Source of the DNA: Escarpia spicata
Taxonomy: Eukaryota > Annelida > Polychaeta > Sabellida > Siboglinidae
Assembly (NCBI GenBank): GCA_963995525.1
Contig: OZ023207.1
Location: forward strand, 29,790,075-29,854,074
DNA length: 64,000 bases
Reading direction: 5' to 3'
Positions 51,726-64,000 of this stretch are shown here, one piece after another. The first letter of the stretch is position 1, and each line of letters opens with the position of its first letter. The notes beneath the pieces are model-generated. The model searched no databases and had not been told where the DNA came from. It saw nothing but the letters and a program-made list of their open reading frames with translations. Both the position numbers and the translations under genes were made by a program.

Positions 51726-53570
51726 ATCAACATATCAACGCTATACTGTTTACGTATGATGACTAACAACGTGCATTTGCGCCTGCGTGCGTCAGCGGTC
51801 GCGCATGCACGCATATGCGTAGGAGTAAATGTGTATGTTAATACTTCAATGATTATATACTATCACAATCACCTGATTACAATAAACACTAAACTGCTTT
51901 TTATTTATTGCAGAATATGACTATTTTTGCCACCTTCTAAAACAACTGTATATGATGCTACACGCAACGTATGCGTATGGGATATAACCTCAGAAGGTAT
52001 TATGTACACATGGTAATCGCCAGTTGCTACTACGACCGTATCAACGTAAACTGCATGTAGGGTAGTCCGGGGCAGCACAGCCTCTTAAGGAAAACATTCG
52101 GACTACCCACCATAAAACTATGCTAACATGTCTTTAATGTGTTCACATTATATACAAATATATGTGTTACCCAGGGAAACTATTCTTAATAAATAGACAA
52201 ACCAGACGATATATGAAAAGTAGATCGAGTAACCAAAAAACCTTCTTGCTCCAGCAAATGGAATAATAAGCGTTTGGCACGCGGATATAAATGTTCGTCT
52301 TTTGCGGCTTTTTATCTTAAGATTGCATGTAATGTGAAAAAAATGATGTTATGTTGATTCAAGTGATATATAGTGTATGGCGCATGTTCGTTCACTGAAA
52401 GTTTGTATTTAAAAAATGAACAATCTTAGAATGCAATGTCAAAGTGATTAGTGAATCGTATAACATTTAAGTGAAGTATAACAAAGTACATTATTTCTTT
52501 TTATTGTAATATTAATAATAGTAATAACACTAGTAGTAATGACAATAAAAATAATTATGAATATACTGCTTGATCAAATTATACAGAGCATCGATCGACT
52601 ACCAACATATTGCGAATGTGACTGTGATGTTCAAACGTTTATGCATGTTGCGTGGTGTACAATATCAAATAGGCAGACTAACCGAATTTATATAAGATTA
52701 TATTGTGTTTATTAAATTATACTCAAGGATTAATAGTATGTATGAAATGACACCTCAGGAGAAGAACAACAAGCCCTTACGACAGAGAGTGACACGTCTG
52801 ACAACAACGTGTAATATATTCACACATATTGGCAAACAGATAACACAAAATGCATGTTAGAGAAATAACACGACTTCTGGCATCCTTCGAAGCGTCCTTG
52901 GAAGATTTTAAAACTACATCCATGTTACGTTTGTTTCAGTTACAATCGAACTATTTTGATTCGATCTTACTGGCTGCATTCGAAGTTGATTAGTGTGTAA
53001 CTGAAGCAGATATGATTTTATCTGGACGTAGTTTTGTTTTAATCAAAATGTCTGTACGTATGACGTTCAAACAGAACTATCTTTGTAGATGTTAACTTAA
53101 CTGTGAATACATATACTCAAAGAAGGTGAGGACGTGGAGATGGAATGAACGCACATCATTGATATCATCCAGTCTGAAACGTACAATCTACGCAGTTTGA
53201 ATCTATATTATTAATGTTTACTTAAATGTATCTATGTTAGCCTTGCACTGTTTAATGTGTTCAATTTACCTGGACGTACGTTTATGACGTCAACACAGGA
53301 ACACATGTTATAACGTCAGTGACGTATTCTTTGTTATGGATCGTTACAATATTGGGTTTCACAGAAAATGTACGATGTTGATATATTTTGTAATTACTTG
53401 AAATAAATAGTTTCACTATTCCAGGATTTACAATCCATCGTTTCTCGTTGTTACTACCTGATGTTTCCCGTGTTGATATGTTGTGATTATTAGAACATTT
53501 CATCACGCTAACTACGATCGTCGTACATGTTCGTAACGCGAAAACATACATTACAGGTTATCACACATGT
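51726..53570. other. Non-coding flank, nothing recognised
   Basis: AT-rich sequence with short ORFs only. Confidence 0.4.
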
Positions 53571-53574
53571 GCGT

Positions 53575-53758
<184 letters not shown>

Positions 53759-53759
53759 C

Positions 53760-56700
53760 ACGAATAGTGCAGATTGCGTTAGCTTCCATAATTGTTACAC
53801 ATTTCTGTATATTTAAGTGATATGTATGCAGATTTGTCAAATACCCGACTGTGTCACATGCGGATGTGACGGTTCTACAGCAAGAAATCAGTGTCGATCA
53901 TTTATGTTGATATGCATATGCTCGTCGTGGTGCCAACGAAGGCAAACATATCGCAACACGCACCAAGCATTTGAAATCACGGATAATCAGCTGACAGAAT
54001 GACATAAATATCATTAACAAACGTTGGGGCAATAAATTCGGATACGTAAGTAACACAAACCTCGATCGTCGAACAGCGAAGTTGGGTAAGATAACGCAGA
54101 CACGACTAGTCTCGCTTAACCGACTCTCGCCTGGCTGCGTGACTTCGCCAGGAAGATAGTCTGGCTCAGATTCGCGTTTTGACTGCCCACTTATTGACAG
54201 CCATGAGAGCTATAGAGCATTTAGAGCATTTAGTGGATATGCATGTGATTAAAAGGCACTAAACTACGAAACAAAGTATAATGTCGGTTTATTATGTGTG
54301 TGACATGTTTCAATATGAGTATAATGTTGAACAGATGTTATAATACAGTATTATCTAATAAAAGTGTATCCTTATTTAATTTGTTATTTTTTAGTTGGGC
54401 TGAGAGCCAATCATCGTCTCTACCCTACCAGTAATAATCCAGGCCGTAGTGAGGGGCCAATGTTGCCACTTCACGGCGCCTGGATAATCGAGGCTAAGGC
54501 ACGACCTACTCTAAGCCTAAACCACACCAGTGGCGCCACCATTAGGAGAAGTGGGAAACGCTTTTTATGTCACGCTGTTCATCAGAATGCAAAACAGAGT
54601 ATGTTTTTGAACAAAGTTTTTCTGTTATGTTATTCTTCAGTGTGGTTGCGAACGTTAGTTTTTTTTAAATAAATAACGCAAACAGTTGCCTCTTGCTTCC
54701 CTTTGACAGGCGTGTAGACACTCGTAAGAACTCGTCCGCTGTCGTCATAAGGTAGCACCGACTACAAAAGTTGTTGCATACATAAGGAAGATGGATGACA
54801 GCGATGTCTACCAGTCCATGAACCAATAAACAACCTTCGTGTCACATGCTGATTTCTTGCCGCGGGACATGCAAACCGAATGGATGATAGTCGTCTTCCA
54901 CAATAATCTGTAATTATGTAGAAAATATAAATCAGGAAAGGGGAAAACGGGACATCCCATCAAACGGTACAAGGACAATATAAAACATTCCTTCCAGATC
55001 AATGGTTCCAATCACAAGGAAGAGAAAGACATTGGATAATGTCTGAGAGAACAGCACGGAGGCGCCTTACTTGGTAATCTACGCACAGTTTGAGAGCAAC
55101 AGACGAATTCATTTGGATGTTTTCCTTGAACGGCGTCACCATGGTGCATCTGTAGCCACAAGTACAAATGACTGTCCATGCTGAAACAATGTAAGGATCT
55201 GTTCATCGAGACGTTTTCCCCCCAGATATCCCCTGGAACCTCAGATCACACGTTCGACAACGTGATGTTCCTAAAATTAAATTTAACATTCATTCTCAAA
55301 CGTGCTACGTCCGATACCGCACCCAACATGTGAAGTCAACTCCCTATCATTATAAAATCATCTGAAATGATAGCTACCTTTCGTAAAAAAACCTCAAGAC
55401 TTATTTGTTTGAAATCGCATTCCCACCCTAAACCTTCGGTGGTCCCTTGCTCTAATGATGACTCTTGCGCGTCCCTGTTCATGACCATTGCCATTTGCAT
55501 AAGGTGAATGTGTCTAATATGACATCATTTTGGGCGTGACATAGTGGCTGTTTCATTTTATTACCTGTACAAATCCGTGTCTATGCATCCATTAACAAGG
55601 AAGGGCGGCGGCACGCATGCGCTCCGTAGCGGGACGTGTCACCTAAAATAGTAAGCTATAAAACCGGACACACTGGACATATTACGTTGCGTTGCCCTTC
55701 GCATACTAAGCTACTAAAAGTATTTCTTAAATAACGATTTCATTTGTGAAACTGTATACCTCTACAGGTCTGAAAATAAATCATCTAAAAATTAACGGTT
55801 AGAATTGTTTTCAATAACGTCTTTTGCCTTTAATTCCTCTTACCCGTTACTCTGCCGATCTACATTGTATTCAGCACTCTGTACGCCGTTGTCCCCTTCG
55901 CTCAAACTCTTCCTAGTGTACCCACACGCTAGATATGGACATTTGTATATATGGACACCATAATGCCGTCGCAAACATTCGTTGTATGTTCAACATGACG
56001 AAGGTCAGAGAGAATGTGAAGTTAACGTCCATCGACAAGCCCTAGTCGTCTTAGTGTACACATGTCAAATAACATTCGTATTTCTACGCTATGTTGTTAC
56101 ATCTTCATGTTGCAAATTCCATTAATCAGGGGTCGTTTTTTTCCGAAGTACGTACAACGCGGGCGTGGATCTAGCGATTGTTAAGTTAAGTTTAAGGCGA
56201 ACATTACGTTTTATGTTCCGAACAGTTGAGTTATCCCATAAAAGGTGAGAATCTTGATATATATAAGGTGTATTTTGTACAAAATGTAGGTCTTATGTCC
56301 AACTACTGGGGTCAAAGATGTATCCGTGAACGTTTGGCGCTCGCGTTTGAAGCCGTCTAAGAAGAATACGTTAGCATCGCCGCATACGTACATACGTTTG
56401 TAATATTTATACTAAGATTTATTTTAAAATGTCATAGAACAATTTGTAGAATAGCCTAAGGGACACACACGTGATTCATAATTAACACGTCTAAAGACCG
56501 ATGAGAACTTTCCTGGATCGTCGATCGGAGAGACTAAGAAGACAAAAGAGATGTTCCGGCGACAAAAGGCCTGTACTTGGAGACCGTGGAAAGTGGCATC
56601 AGCGCAGTGTTGTATTCGTTGCTTTGTCCGTTGCACTGGTGTGAGTTTGGTCTCGCCCAACAGCTGAGTCTGCAATCACTTTGTCACTGCGACTGCCCAA

Positions 56701-59700
56701 AGACGATTGCAGACATTTCAGGGGATTGACACTTAATATGGACAGGAATGAAACGTTGACACGGGGAAGCGATTAACTGACGTTTTCACAGTAGCGAATA
56801 ATCAGAAAGCGCATGCATTTCGGTGAGAAGCGATACCCGAGAGGAAAGGATCAGTCTTCAAATCGTGCGAAACGATCACACCCTCCCCTAGCACACACAG
56901 TACGCATTAGGCCTGCGTTGACCCCTTCCCCTGTACGATCTGAAACCCCCTGACTGCTGTGTGTCTACCTTTCGTGCGGTATGACGTACCCAGACCAACG
57001 GCTTATAGCGTCTTTTCCGAAAGACTAAGACAACGTAGGTTGAACGAAATTGCACAAGTTTCGACAGTACCGAACCACCGCCCGGCGTGACGTGTCTTTT
57101 CTTACGGCGAAGCCACTTGCGCTGAATGAACCCTCGATGTTCACCCGACACACCCGTAATTTTTAGCCTTCTACATACACGCCCTGTGTTTAACGACTTA
57201 ACATGTGAACTATGATCATTTGTTATTACTATTAGGCCAAGTAAAAAAGGAAACGTGTTTCTTTCCCCTGCTTCCTTTTTCGATCCAGCCTCTAAACTAC
57301 TATTTAATACACACTTTCTTGAAAAGAGTCAATATTTTAAACACGTATCGTGTGTATGAGACAGGATATATTGCTATGTAGTGTAACTATAGAAAGAGAC
57401 ATGACACTAACTTTGCATCTTTGTTATAATGATGTTATGATAATATATATTATAGTAATCAATATGTCTAATAAAGTGTAAAGACTGGTTTGATGATACC
57501 AATATATCAGAACGATTTTATGATAATAAACTTATTATATATTTTGTTACATTATTACAATAATAGTTTGATAATAGTTATGACACGTACTTATCAGAAT
57601 TATTAAATATATTTATAATAAACTAATTAAATTATTCGAAGTGGACACTTGTATGCTCAACTATGCATTGGTTATAGCTGGAGAAAGCGCCACGAGCCGC
57701 CTGTTTGAGTGGACACCGACTCTGTGGAAGATAATATATTCTGTATATCAATACGCTATCTGTAAAGCCGTGTAAGTCTATTTACTCTCAAGCCCTGAGG
57801 TCCACTTCCCTCTTTCTCTGTCCATTCGCTTTCTTGAACAGTTGACCTCTGATTTGTCATTTGATAATGCATTTTATAAAACTCAACTATAGTTATTTAG
57901 AATTGTTTACATTTTTCAGTGAACTTATTAAGTTGTCATTAATTTCCCAGGAGGCGGCAATGTGGCAATGTGTTAAAAGTAGTATATGTTGCATGCAACA
58001 CCGTAATTATTATTGGCAACAACGGAAACTGAATGATCATGGGAACAATGTTAGGTTCTAAATACTTAAAGGTGCCATTTTTATATTGATTTATTGCCCC
58101 ACCTCCGGGTGTAAGTTAGCTATAATTATTTATTCACTAAGCCAATACATCGCACACTCTTCAGCTATTAACAAAACCATAATGAACTGATTCCGTATTA
58201 TCCATAAATCACAATTCGCCGGGTCTCGGTGGCTTTCTTTCGTCCAGCAATGCGAGTGCTGTTGGATGCGTACTCCATTTCTCAGCGGCACAATACAACG
58301 CAGAATTCCCGACCTGGTACTGCCAGCCTGAACAAAAGACACAAAAGACTCAAAAGCAGGGAGGACATACGTCGCTCTCGCAGCCACGGAAGGTGTCACC
58401 ACCGCGTGCCACGCCCGCCTAGTTGCGTCCAGGATATTTACTGGCGTTCGCTTCGTCGGAATGCAATGCTCGTGATATTATACGCGTTGATTGACGGCGC
58501 CACCCAAGAATAGCTCGCTATATAAGCTTACCGAAGAGGATTGGCGCAGATGGTCACTAGACCGCGAACTGGCGAGCTTGTAACCAGTTGGCACGACATT
58601 TGTGTTGTGATATTGCCAAGTCTTGTGTGACATTATCGGTACCCCGGAGGGCATTAGCGGCTATTCTCAGTAGTGTGTCATAGGAAACAGATCAATCCCG
58701 ACAAATGACAACTTCATATATGTGTTTGAACAGTGTTAAAGAAATTGTCCCTGTTCGTATGAGCTTTAAACTAGTTATCGGAGTCCTATAGAGCATGATA
58801 TCTCGTCTTTACGACAACTTAACCCCCCCTTACGGACCTGTTCATTACCAGCCCATCGTTTCTCTTGGAAGTATTCAACCACGCTATTCTTACTGCACCA
58901 ACAATATTCAATCATATAATAATATCCACCACTGTCTTTACCGAGATGGAGTGAATTGGCACATAGCTTAAGTGAATTGGAGCAACGTGGAGTGAACACA
59001 ATTGTCCAAGTTTCAAAGCGGCAGTAAATGGATTCGACGTCAGATTATCAAGATTGAAATCCTGTGTTTGGATCCTATAGCATATTGCATTTTAGATATG
59101 GAAACGCATTATACGAATACCTTTTAAACAACATTTTCAGATTGCCTGATGCAAATAAACGGGAGACTGAGTACACTAGTAGATTGCCGAACTGACTGAA
59201 AACGACATGGAATTTGAATATACTTCCAAACGAACTACATAATGCATATATGTATGATGATGATGGATTTGAAAATTATTATTAGTAGTACTATTCAAAA
59301 GACGTTCTTCTTGTTGGACTGCCAGTTCACTCGTTGTTTTAGCGTAACATAACAGAAGTGGCTATTTATAAAAGCAGACACCGCCAACAACGCCAATGGA
59401 CATAAATAACATCCGGCGAGATCCGGGCCGTTTCCAAGTGATGCGGCAGATTGCCAAGGCAGGCAACCGTGGAGAGGGAACGCCTGACGCTACGGCATCC
59501 CAGCGTCGGGTCACGTGACACATCTCTATATAATAGGCGATGATACGTTTCGTCCTGCATAATCCCTTAGATGTCCAGAAAGTATAAACTAGAGATGTGC
59601 GTTCAAGACAAGACTTTCAAAACGATGTCAATGTTGAAGAAAGCAGCTTAGACGTGATTGCGTTTGAGAATACAATCTGAAGGTATGTTAATTATATTTC

Positions 59701-60015
59701 CAAATATCGCCTTGTTGATTATTTAAGCATCGTACTAGTTAACAAAACTATATATTGCATAACTCGGACACGTGTTTGCACGAACATTGTGGTTGCACCG
59801 TCACATGATAACGTGAACGCGCACAGATATGCACAATATTGGTGTAAAAAAGAGTCAACAGGTATGTTGCAAAACATGTGTCAGATGCACGAACGCGCAC
59901 ACGTACACACAGACACATACACACGTACACACAGACACATACACACGTACACAAAACAGAACATATGCTATACAGGAAAAATACAAGTAATATAACAAAT
60001 AAACTGACATCCATT
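53760..60015. other. Long stretch without a supported gene
   Basis: Short ORFs only. The longest non-repetitive ones are 54364-54672 (+, 102 residues), 56888-57151 (-, 87 residues, Arg/Lys-rich) and 58229-58513 (+, 94 residues). None shows a family motif or a convincing exon border. TATA-like boxes are noted at 55655, 58512 and 59526. Confidence 0.4.
59526..59681 (+). promoter_or_regulatory. Candidate promoter plus non-coding first exon
   Basis: CTATATAATAGGC at 59526-59538 would place a start about 30 bases downstream. The following stretch ends in CTGAAG followed by GTATGT at 59682, a good donor. No partner exon was found, so this is weak. Confidence 0.2.
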
Positions 60016-60019
60016 TTGA

Positions 60020-61770
60020 GATACGCAGAAAACAATACTACTCCGACCTTCTAGAAGTAAACAAGAAGCACATGAAAGAAACTTGGATAATTTTAAATAC
60101 TCTAATTAATTATAAAAAAAAGGATTGGAATAACCTACTCAGTTTATAGATAATACAAGTAAAATCAGTGGCAGAAGGAATATCGCAGATGGTTTTACTG
60201 AATGATTTTCGAATATAGGTCCTGCACTATCCAATAAGATTCCTAAATGCACCACCAATTTTAAACAGTACACGAATACAAAGCTGGATGAGTCATTATT
60301 CATTAACACAGTTACATATGAGGAGATGTTGGCTCTAATATACATTGCTAAAAGAAACACAAAAGATCGTGATGATATTGACATGTGCCTAGTTAAGATA
60401 TTCTTTAAAAAAACTTTAAAACGCATATTCAACAATTCTCTACAAAAAGGAGTTTTTCCGGACAACATGACACTTGCTCCTGTTATCTCCATATTCAAAA
60501 GTGGCGATGCACAATACTTGTCAAATTACAGGCCGGCGCCAGTATTACCTCAGTTCTCTAAAATACTAGAAAGGATATTTAATAGTAGATTAGTGTTTAT
60601 TTAATACTAAAAATACTGTACAATGGCCAATATGGATTTACAAAAAAACACCCAACAACAATGACAATATTATAACTGGTGGAAGAAATGACAACAGCGA
60701 TGGATAATTAAGTCTTCAATAGCAATGTTTAAAGATAAAAAAAGGCATTATATACAGTTGACCACAGTATTCTGTTACAAAAAATAAAAAATTGTGGCAT
60801 TAGAGGTGTAGCATATAGTTGGTTACATAGCTATCTGAACAACAGAAAACAGTACGTATCTATGAATGACACAAATTTAACTTTCCGAAACACAAGATGT
60901 GGTGTACCACAATGTTCTATGCTAAGACCAATTTTTACATTTTATTTATACTATATATTAATGACATGTATAAAGTATCACCTGTGATGAAATGTAAAAC
61001 AATTCTTGTTCTTCACATTGACTATCAGTTAGATTGGAATGACCACATTATGAAGAATAATATTGCTAAGAATGTGTCCATCATAAATAGAGTTAAGCAC
61101 CAGTTAAATAGTCAGGCATTATATGCCTTGTACTGCACACTTATTATGCCATATCGTAACTACTGTTGTGAAGACTGGGGAAATATGTATAACAGCAAAA
61201 TACAATCTCTCTTTACGTTACAGAAAAAAAGCAATGCGAATGTGTAAACACTAAAGGTACTTGTCACACGCAGGACCACTTGTTTATTACTTTAAAACGC
61301 TGTGTGTATGATATGTTCGACTTCAACAATATGGTGTTTATGTTTAAGGACAACAACAGTTTGTTCCCAGATCATCTGATGAGTTGCATTAAGAGAGTAG
61401 GTGATAGTCATAATCACAATGCACGCAATAAAAACTAAACAATTCAAAATAAAAGTTTGTAGAACGACACATAAAGCGGCGTGTTTTAGTATCAAGGGCC
61501 CTAAGTTGTGAAATCAATTAAAACCAGACCTACATACATGCAGTACCGTTGATCAGTTTATAATGATAATAAAATAATTCTCCTACAAAAATATGAAAGT
61601 CTGGAGTAAAGTTTGTATAAATAACAATAATCAGTCTGGTTATTACACATGTGCTAAACACTGGGTGAAATGTAATTATGTATCCAATATGCATAGCAAC
61701 TTGTATGTAAAAGTTGCAACGCTGTAATTCTAGTCAATTGTTTTTATGTAATAATAAAAATAAGGTTATA
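60020..61770 (+). pseudogene. Jockey/BS-like LINE remnant with internal deletion
   Basis: Plus-strand pieces in changing frames: VFPDNMTLAPVISIFKSGD and NYRPAPVLPQFSKILERIFN (60440-60590), then ILLQKIKNCGIRGVAYSWLH and RCGVPQCSML (60770-60925). After these come DYQLDWNDHIMKN, LYALYCTLIMPYRNYC and SLFTLQKKS (61015-61240), and a C-terminal KGPKLWNQLKP-like region near 61500. The sequence passes from the NDMYK block to the post-catalytic region without the expected (Y/F)ADD motif, so the catalytic strand is deleted. It ends in AATAATAAAAATAAGG near 61760. Confidence 0.8.
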
Positions 61771-61977
61771 AATTATTAATAGGGAATGCATATTATCGTT
61801 CTACAGACGTACGCATCAGCGTATTGTCAAGACTGGTCACCTGAAGACGCTTTTTATAAAAATGTGTTTTACGCTCGATATTGCTCAATTTATTTTAGCG
61901 TGAAACGCAACGCCCATGGAACGCGCACGTTATAGTCTAAAAAGCACCCGAAACGAACGTACGGTAATTTACTCATT

Positions 61978-62421
61978 TTGGTAAATCAAAACGAGGCAAC
62001 ATCACTGGCGCTATGCCTTTCGAATATGTTTGAGAAAAGCCGCCATTGCCAAAATCTGCTGGGGAAAAACTGTTCGAAAAATGCGAAAAAGATCGGGCCT
62101 ACGATACTGACACGTGTCACTGACATTTCCGAGACACCTGGCTGGCCCAATTTCTGTGGTTGCATAATCCATGAATGGAACACTTTCTGTAAAAAGTCGC
62201 ATATGACTAGGGCCCAGACAAGTGTGGCTCTTCTGGTTATGTTTGAAGTACAGGCTGATGGTAGTGAGAACCAAGGAAAGGAAGACGTGGACCAGTTGGA
62301 AGCCACAGCTGCTGGCCCAAGTGATGGCGTTGACCCAGACGGTCGTGCTGATGACGACGACTCTGACTTGTTGGACATTAATTATGAATCTTGTGGCTCG
62401 AGCCAGAAAATACATAACTAA
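61978..62421 (+). CDS. Unassigned 147-residue ORF, possibly a broken gene
   Basis: ATG at 61978 to TAA at 62421. It has four Cys in a basic first half (CLSNMFEKSRHCQNLLGKNC) and an acidic second half (DGRADDDDSDLLDINYE). A different frame continues open to 62611 (YITNVEDLAVIISLLL, then DLCKRWLMAASH), which could mean a frameshift near 62390. No family recognised. It sits between LINE remnants and may belong to one. Confidence 0.25.
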   Translation: MVNQNEATSLALCLSNMFEKSRHCQNLLGKNCSKNAKKIGPTILTRVTDISETPGWPNFCGCIIHEWNTFCKKSHMTRAQTSVALLVMFEVQADGSENQGKEDVDQLEATAAGPSDGVDPDGRADDDDSDLLDINYESCGSSQKIHN

Positions 62422-62948
62422 TGTCGAAGATCTTGCAGTGATTATATCATTGTTGTTGCCGCTGACCATGACTGCGATTCTTAATGACCTTTGTAAAAGA
62501 TGGCTCATGGCTGCCAGTCATCCTCGCGCGCCAGGGGTCGCTACTGCTGATTACGTCAGTGCAAGCCAGCAGCACCTACTGGCTGATCGCTTTGCGAAAC
62601 TCTCAATTTAAGCTCAGACTTTAGCGCTTAGGACACTGTGAAACGTCGTAGTGTTACTGCAATTGTGTAGTTGTTGGGGGGATTAGGCTGCATGTGGGGT
62701 TGTCGGGTTGCAGCAGTGCTGGCTCGTACGGCTTCACATGTTTCCGTCTCCTGTACAACTATGATAGGATAGATATATTTCATGCACTATTTAATTGCTT
62801 ATTTTTTTCAGGTTTTCCGTCCGAAATAATTACTGAATACCCATATATTAAGTATTAATAAACAGGACACGTGTTTGTGGAGGTGTGGGGTGGTCAGCAG
62901 TAGCGGAACTGTGGGCAGCACCACGACTTCGCATTCCTGTGTTTATTT

Positions 62949-63439
62949 TTATTTCAGCGCATACTTTCGTACGGCACACCGTATGTTCTTTAAATAGAGC
63001 ATCGTCCTCCTCTGATTCAGATGGACACCATCTGGTCGCAAATACTCTTTCCATCTTGTAGCGAACCCTCTGTGATTGCATATATAAATGTTATCGAAAC
63101 TGACCGCCAACCGATTCAGTTCATCGTTCAATGTGAATCTTACACGGTTAAAGTCCTCCCGCCTCCGGTCCGCCCGCCTCATCACTTCCGACACTATCAC
63201 TCGCTTGACACCAGGTGTCTGCCCAAGAGTTCGCGCCGCATCCATGATCTCCCCTGCTAGGCGTACGGGGTCTTTTTCGGGTTGCTCAGGTCATTAGTTC
63301 CAATATCCAGAAAGACGATCAATGGTGCCACCTGGCGGACAAATGACACCCGCATACCGTCAATTCCCCGCACCTCTATTCGTTCAACCTGATCTCCTAA
63401 TCGAGGCCCTCCCGGTAGATCTCCTCGGCCACACGCCAA
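62949..63439 (-). pseudogene. SGNH-hydrolase (esterase) domain remnant, LINE ORF1-like
   Basis: In two minus-strand frames: LIVFLDIGTNDLSNP (63290-63340) holds the SGNH block III G-x-N-D, and YLRPDGVHLNQRR (62995-63035) holds the catalytic D-x-x-H of block V. Block order and spacing fit an SGNH hydrolase. The frame breaks near 63250. Such esterase domains occur in ORF1 of CR1-type retrotransposons, and another lies at 29150-29290. Confidence 0.6.
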
Positions 63440-64000
63440 ACGAAACAGTGCCCTAGGATGAGCAATGTCTCCATTCTACACTGTATATCACGAACATCAT
63501 TCACCACGTATTTAATTCATTTAGACACCCCACATCCCGTCAAAAAATGTATTCATCTATTTTATTTAATAGGACAGAGGAGGGTAACCCCCGGTTGCTA
63601 TCCTCAGTCTGGTCCAATTGGCCATTGTTTAATGTCTGTTGATATGGGAATGTAACGGCTGAATGCATTCCTGTGCGATGGTTGGATAATCACGCATTCT
63701 CGTGTCGGTTGTAGACCGATAGTCGTTATTTGAACGTACCATTAATCATACATGTTTCTCACTTTTTTAGGTTTAATAACCCCCCTTTTTGCAGGATAGA
63801 CCATCTACCCGAAAAGACTAAACTGATTTTATCAGATGTCAGGGTTTAGGGTTCACATTCACCACTTATACTCCGTTGCCAGTGCATTATGGTCTTCGTT
63901 CATGTTCTAAATCCTTAACAGAGGATACATGAACATTGTACACCCATTTTCCGAAAATACCTACCTACCTATCTATCTATCTATCTATCTATATATATAT
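63440..64000. other. Right edge, no gene recognised
   Basis: Ends in a short CTAT/CTAC microsatellite (63962-63992) running into TA at the window edge. Confidence 0.5.

Noticed and set aside
56888..57151. A basic 87-residue minus-strand ORF as a real exon
   Set aside because: No recognised motif, no convincing splice borders and no neighbouring exon.

Overview
This is a window of animal nuclear DNA. It has split genes with GT/AG introns, long CA/TG, TA and ACGC microsatellites, and remnants of several LINE clades, tRNA-derived SINEs and small inverted-repeat elements. No prokaryotic features are visible. The gene family (cartilage intermediate layer protein, CILP) and the repeat types fit a bilaterian invertebrate, probably marine (lophotrochozoan or invertebrate deuterostome). 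I cannot name the species.

The only convincing host genes are CILP-like extracellular-matrix genes on the + strand. Gene 1 (273-6505) enters from the left edge and shows six exons: two Ig exons, a 1.4-kb core exon with an RRKKR furin-type site, and three C-terminal exons. It ends in a short Thr-rich tail. Gene 2 (25662-51306) has 17 exons. They join without any frame break to 9,873 nt (about 3,290 residues), which supports the model. It encodes a type II membrane anchor, then module A (TSP1, Cys-rich/carboxypeptidase-regulatory-like, Ig, CILP core, C-terminal domains), then a complete second module B, then a mucin-like tail of about 1,160 residues. The modules are joined inside one uninterrupted exon (37091-37734). 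That exon carries the last domain of module A, a piece of its mucin tail, and the TSP1 domain of module B. I read this as two tandem genes merged by unequal crossing-over. With one furin-type site per module, the product could be processed into a membrane stub, a chimeric middle chain and a mucin-tailed secreted chain.

The 19 kb between the genes (6.5-25.6 kb) is mostly repeats and remnants: a 3.5-kb element made of two long inverted arms (10722-14240), an R2-clade LINE fragment (14280-15095), short inverted-repeat elements and tandem repeats (15.1-16.6 kb), an RTE-like LINE on the - strand (19961-21720), a 48-bp minisatellite (23659-23998), a SINE (24930-25290) and another LINE tail that abuts the first exon of gene 2. 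The introns of modules A and B are alignable, so insertions and expansions can be polarised. Examples are a CR1-like LINE and a 326-bp hairpin element present only in module A, and a 37-bp minisatellite with one unit in A and sixteen in B. The right flank (51.4-64 kb) has no gene I can defend. It holds a SINE fragment, microsatellites, a decayed LINE at 60.0-61.8 kb, an unassigned ORF pair at 62 kb and an SGNH-esterase ORF1 remnant at 62.9-63.4 kb.
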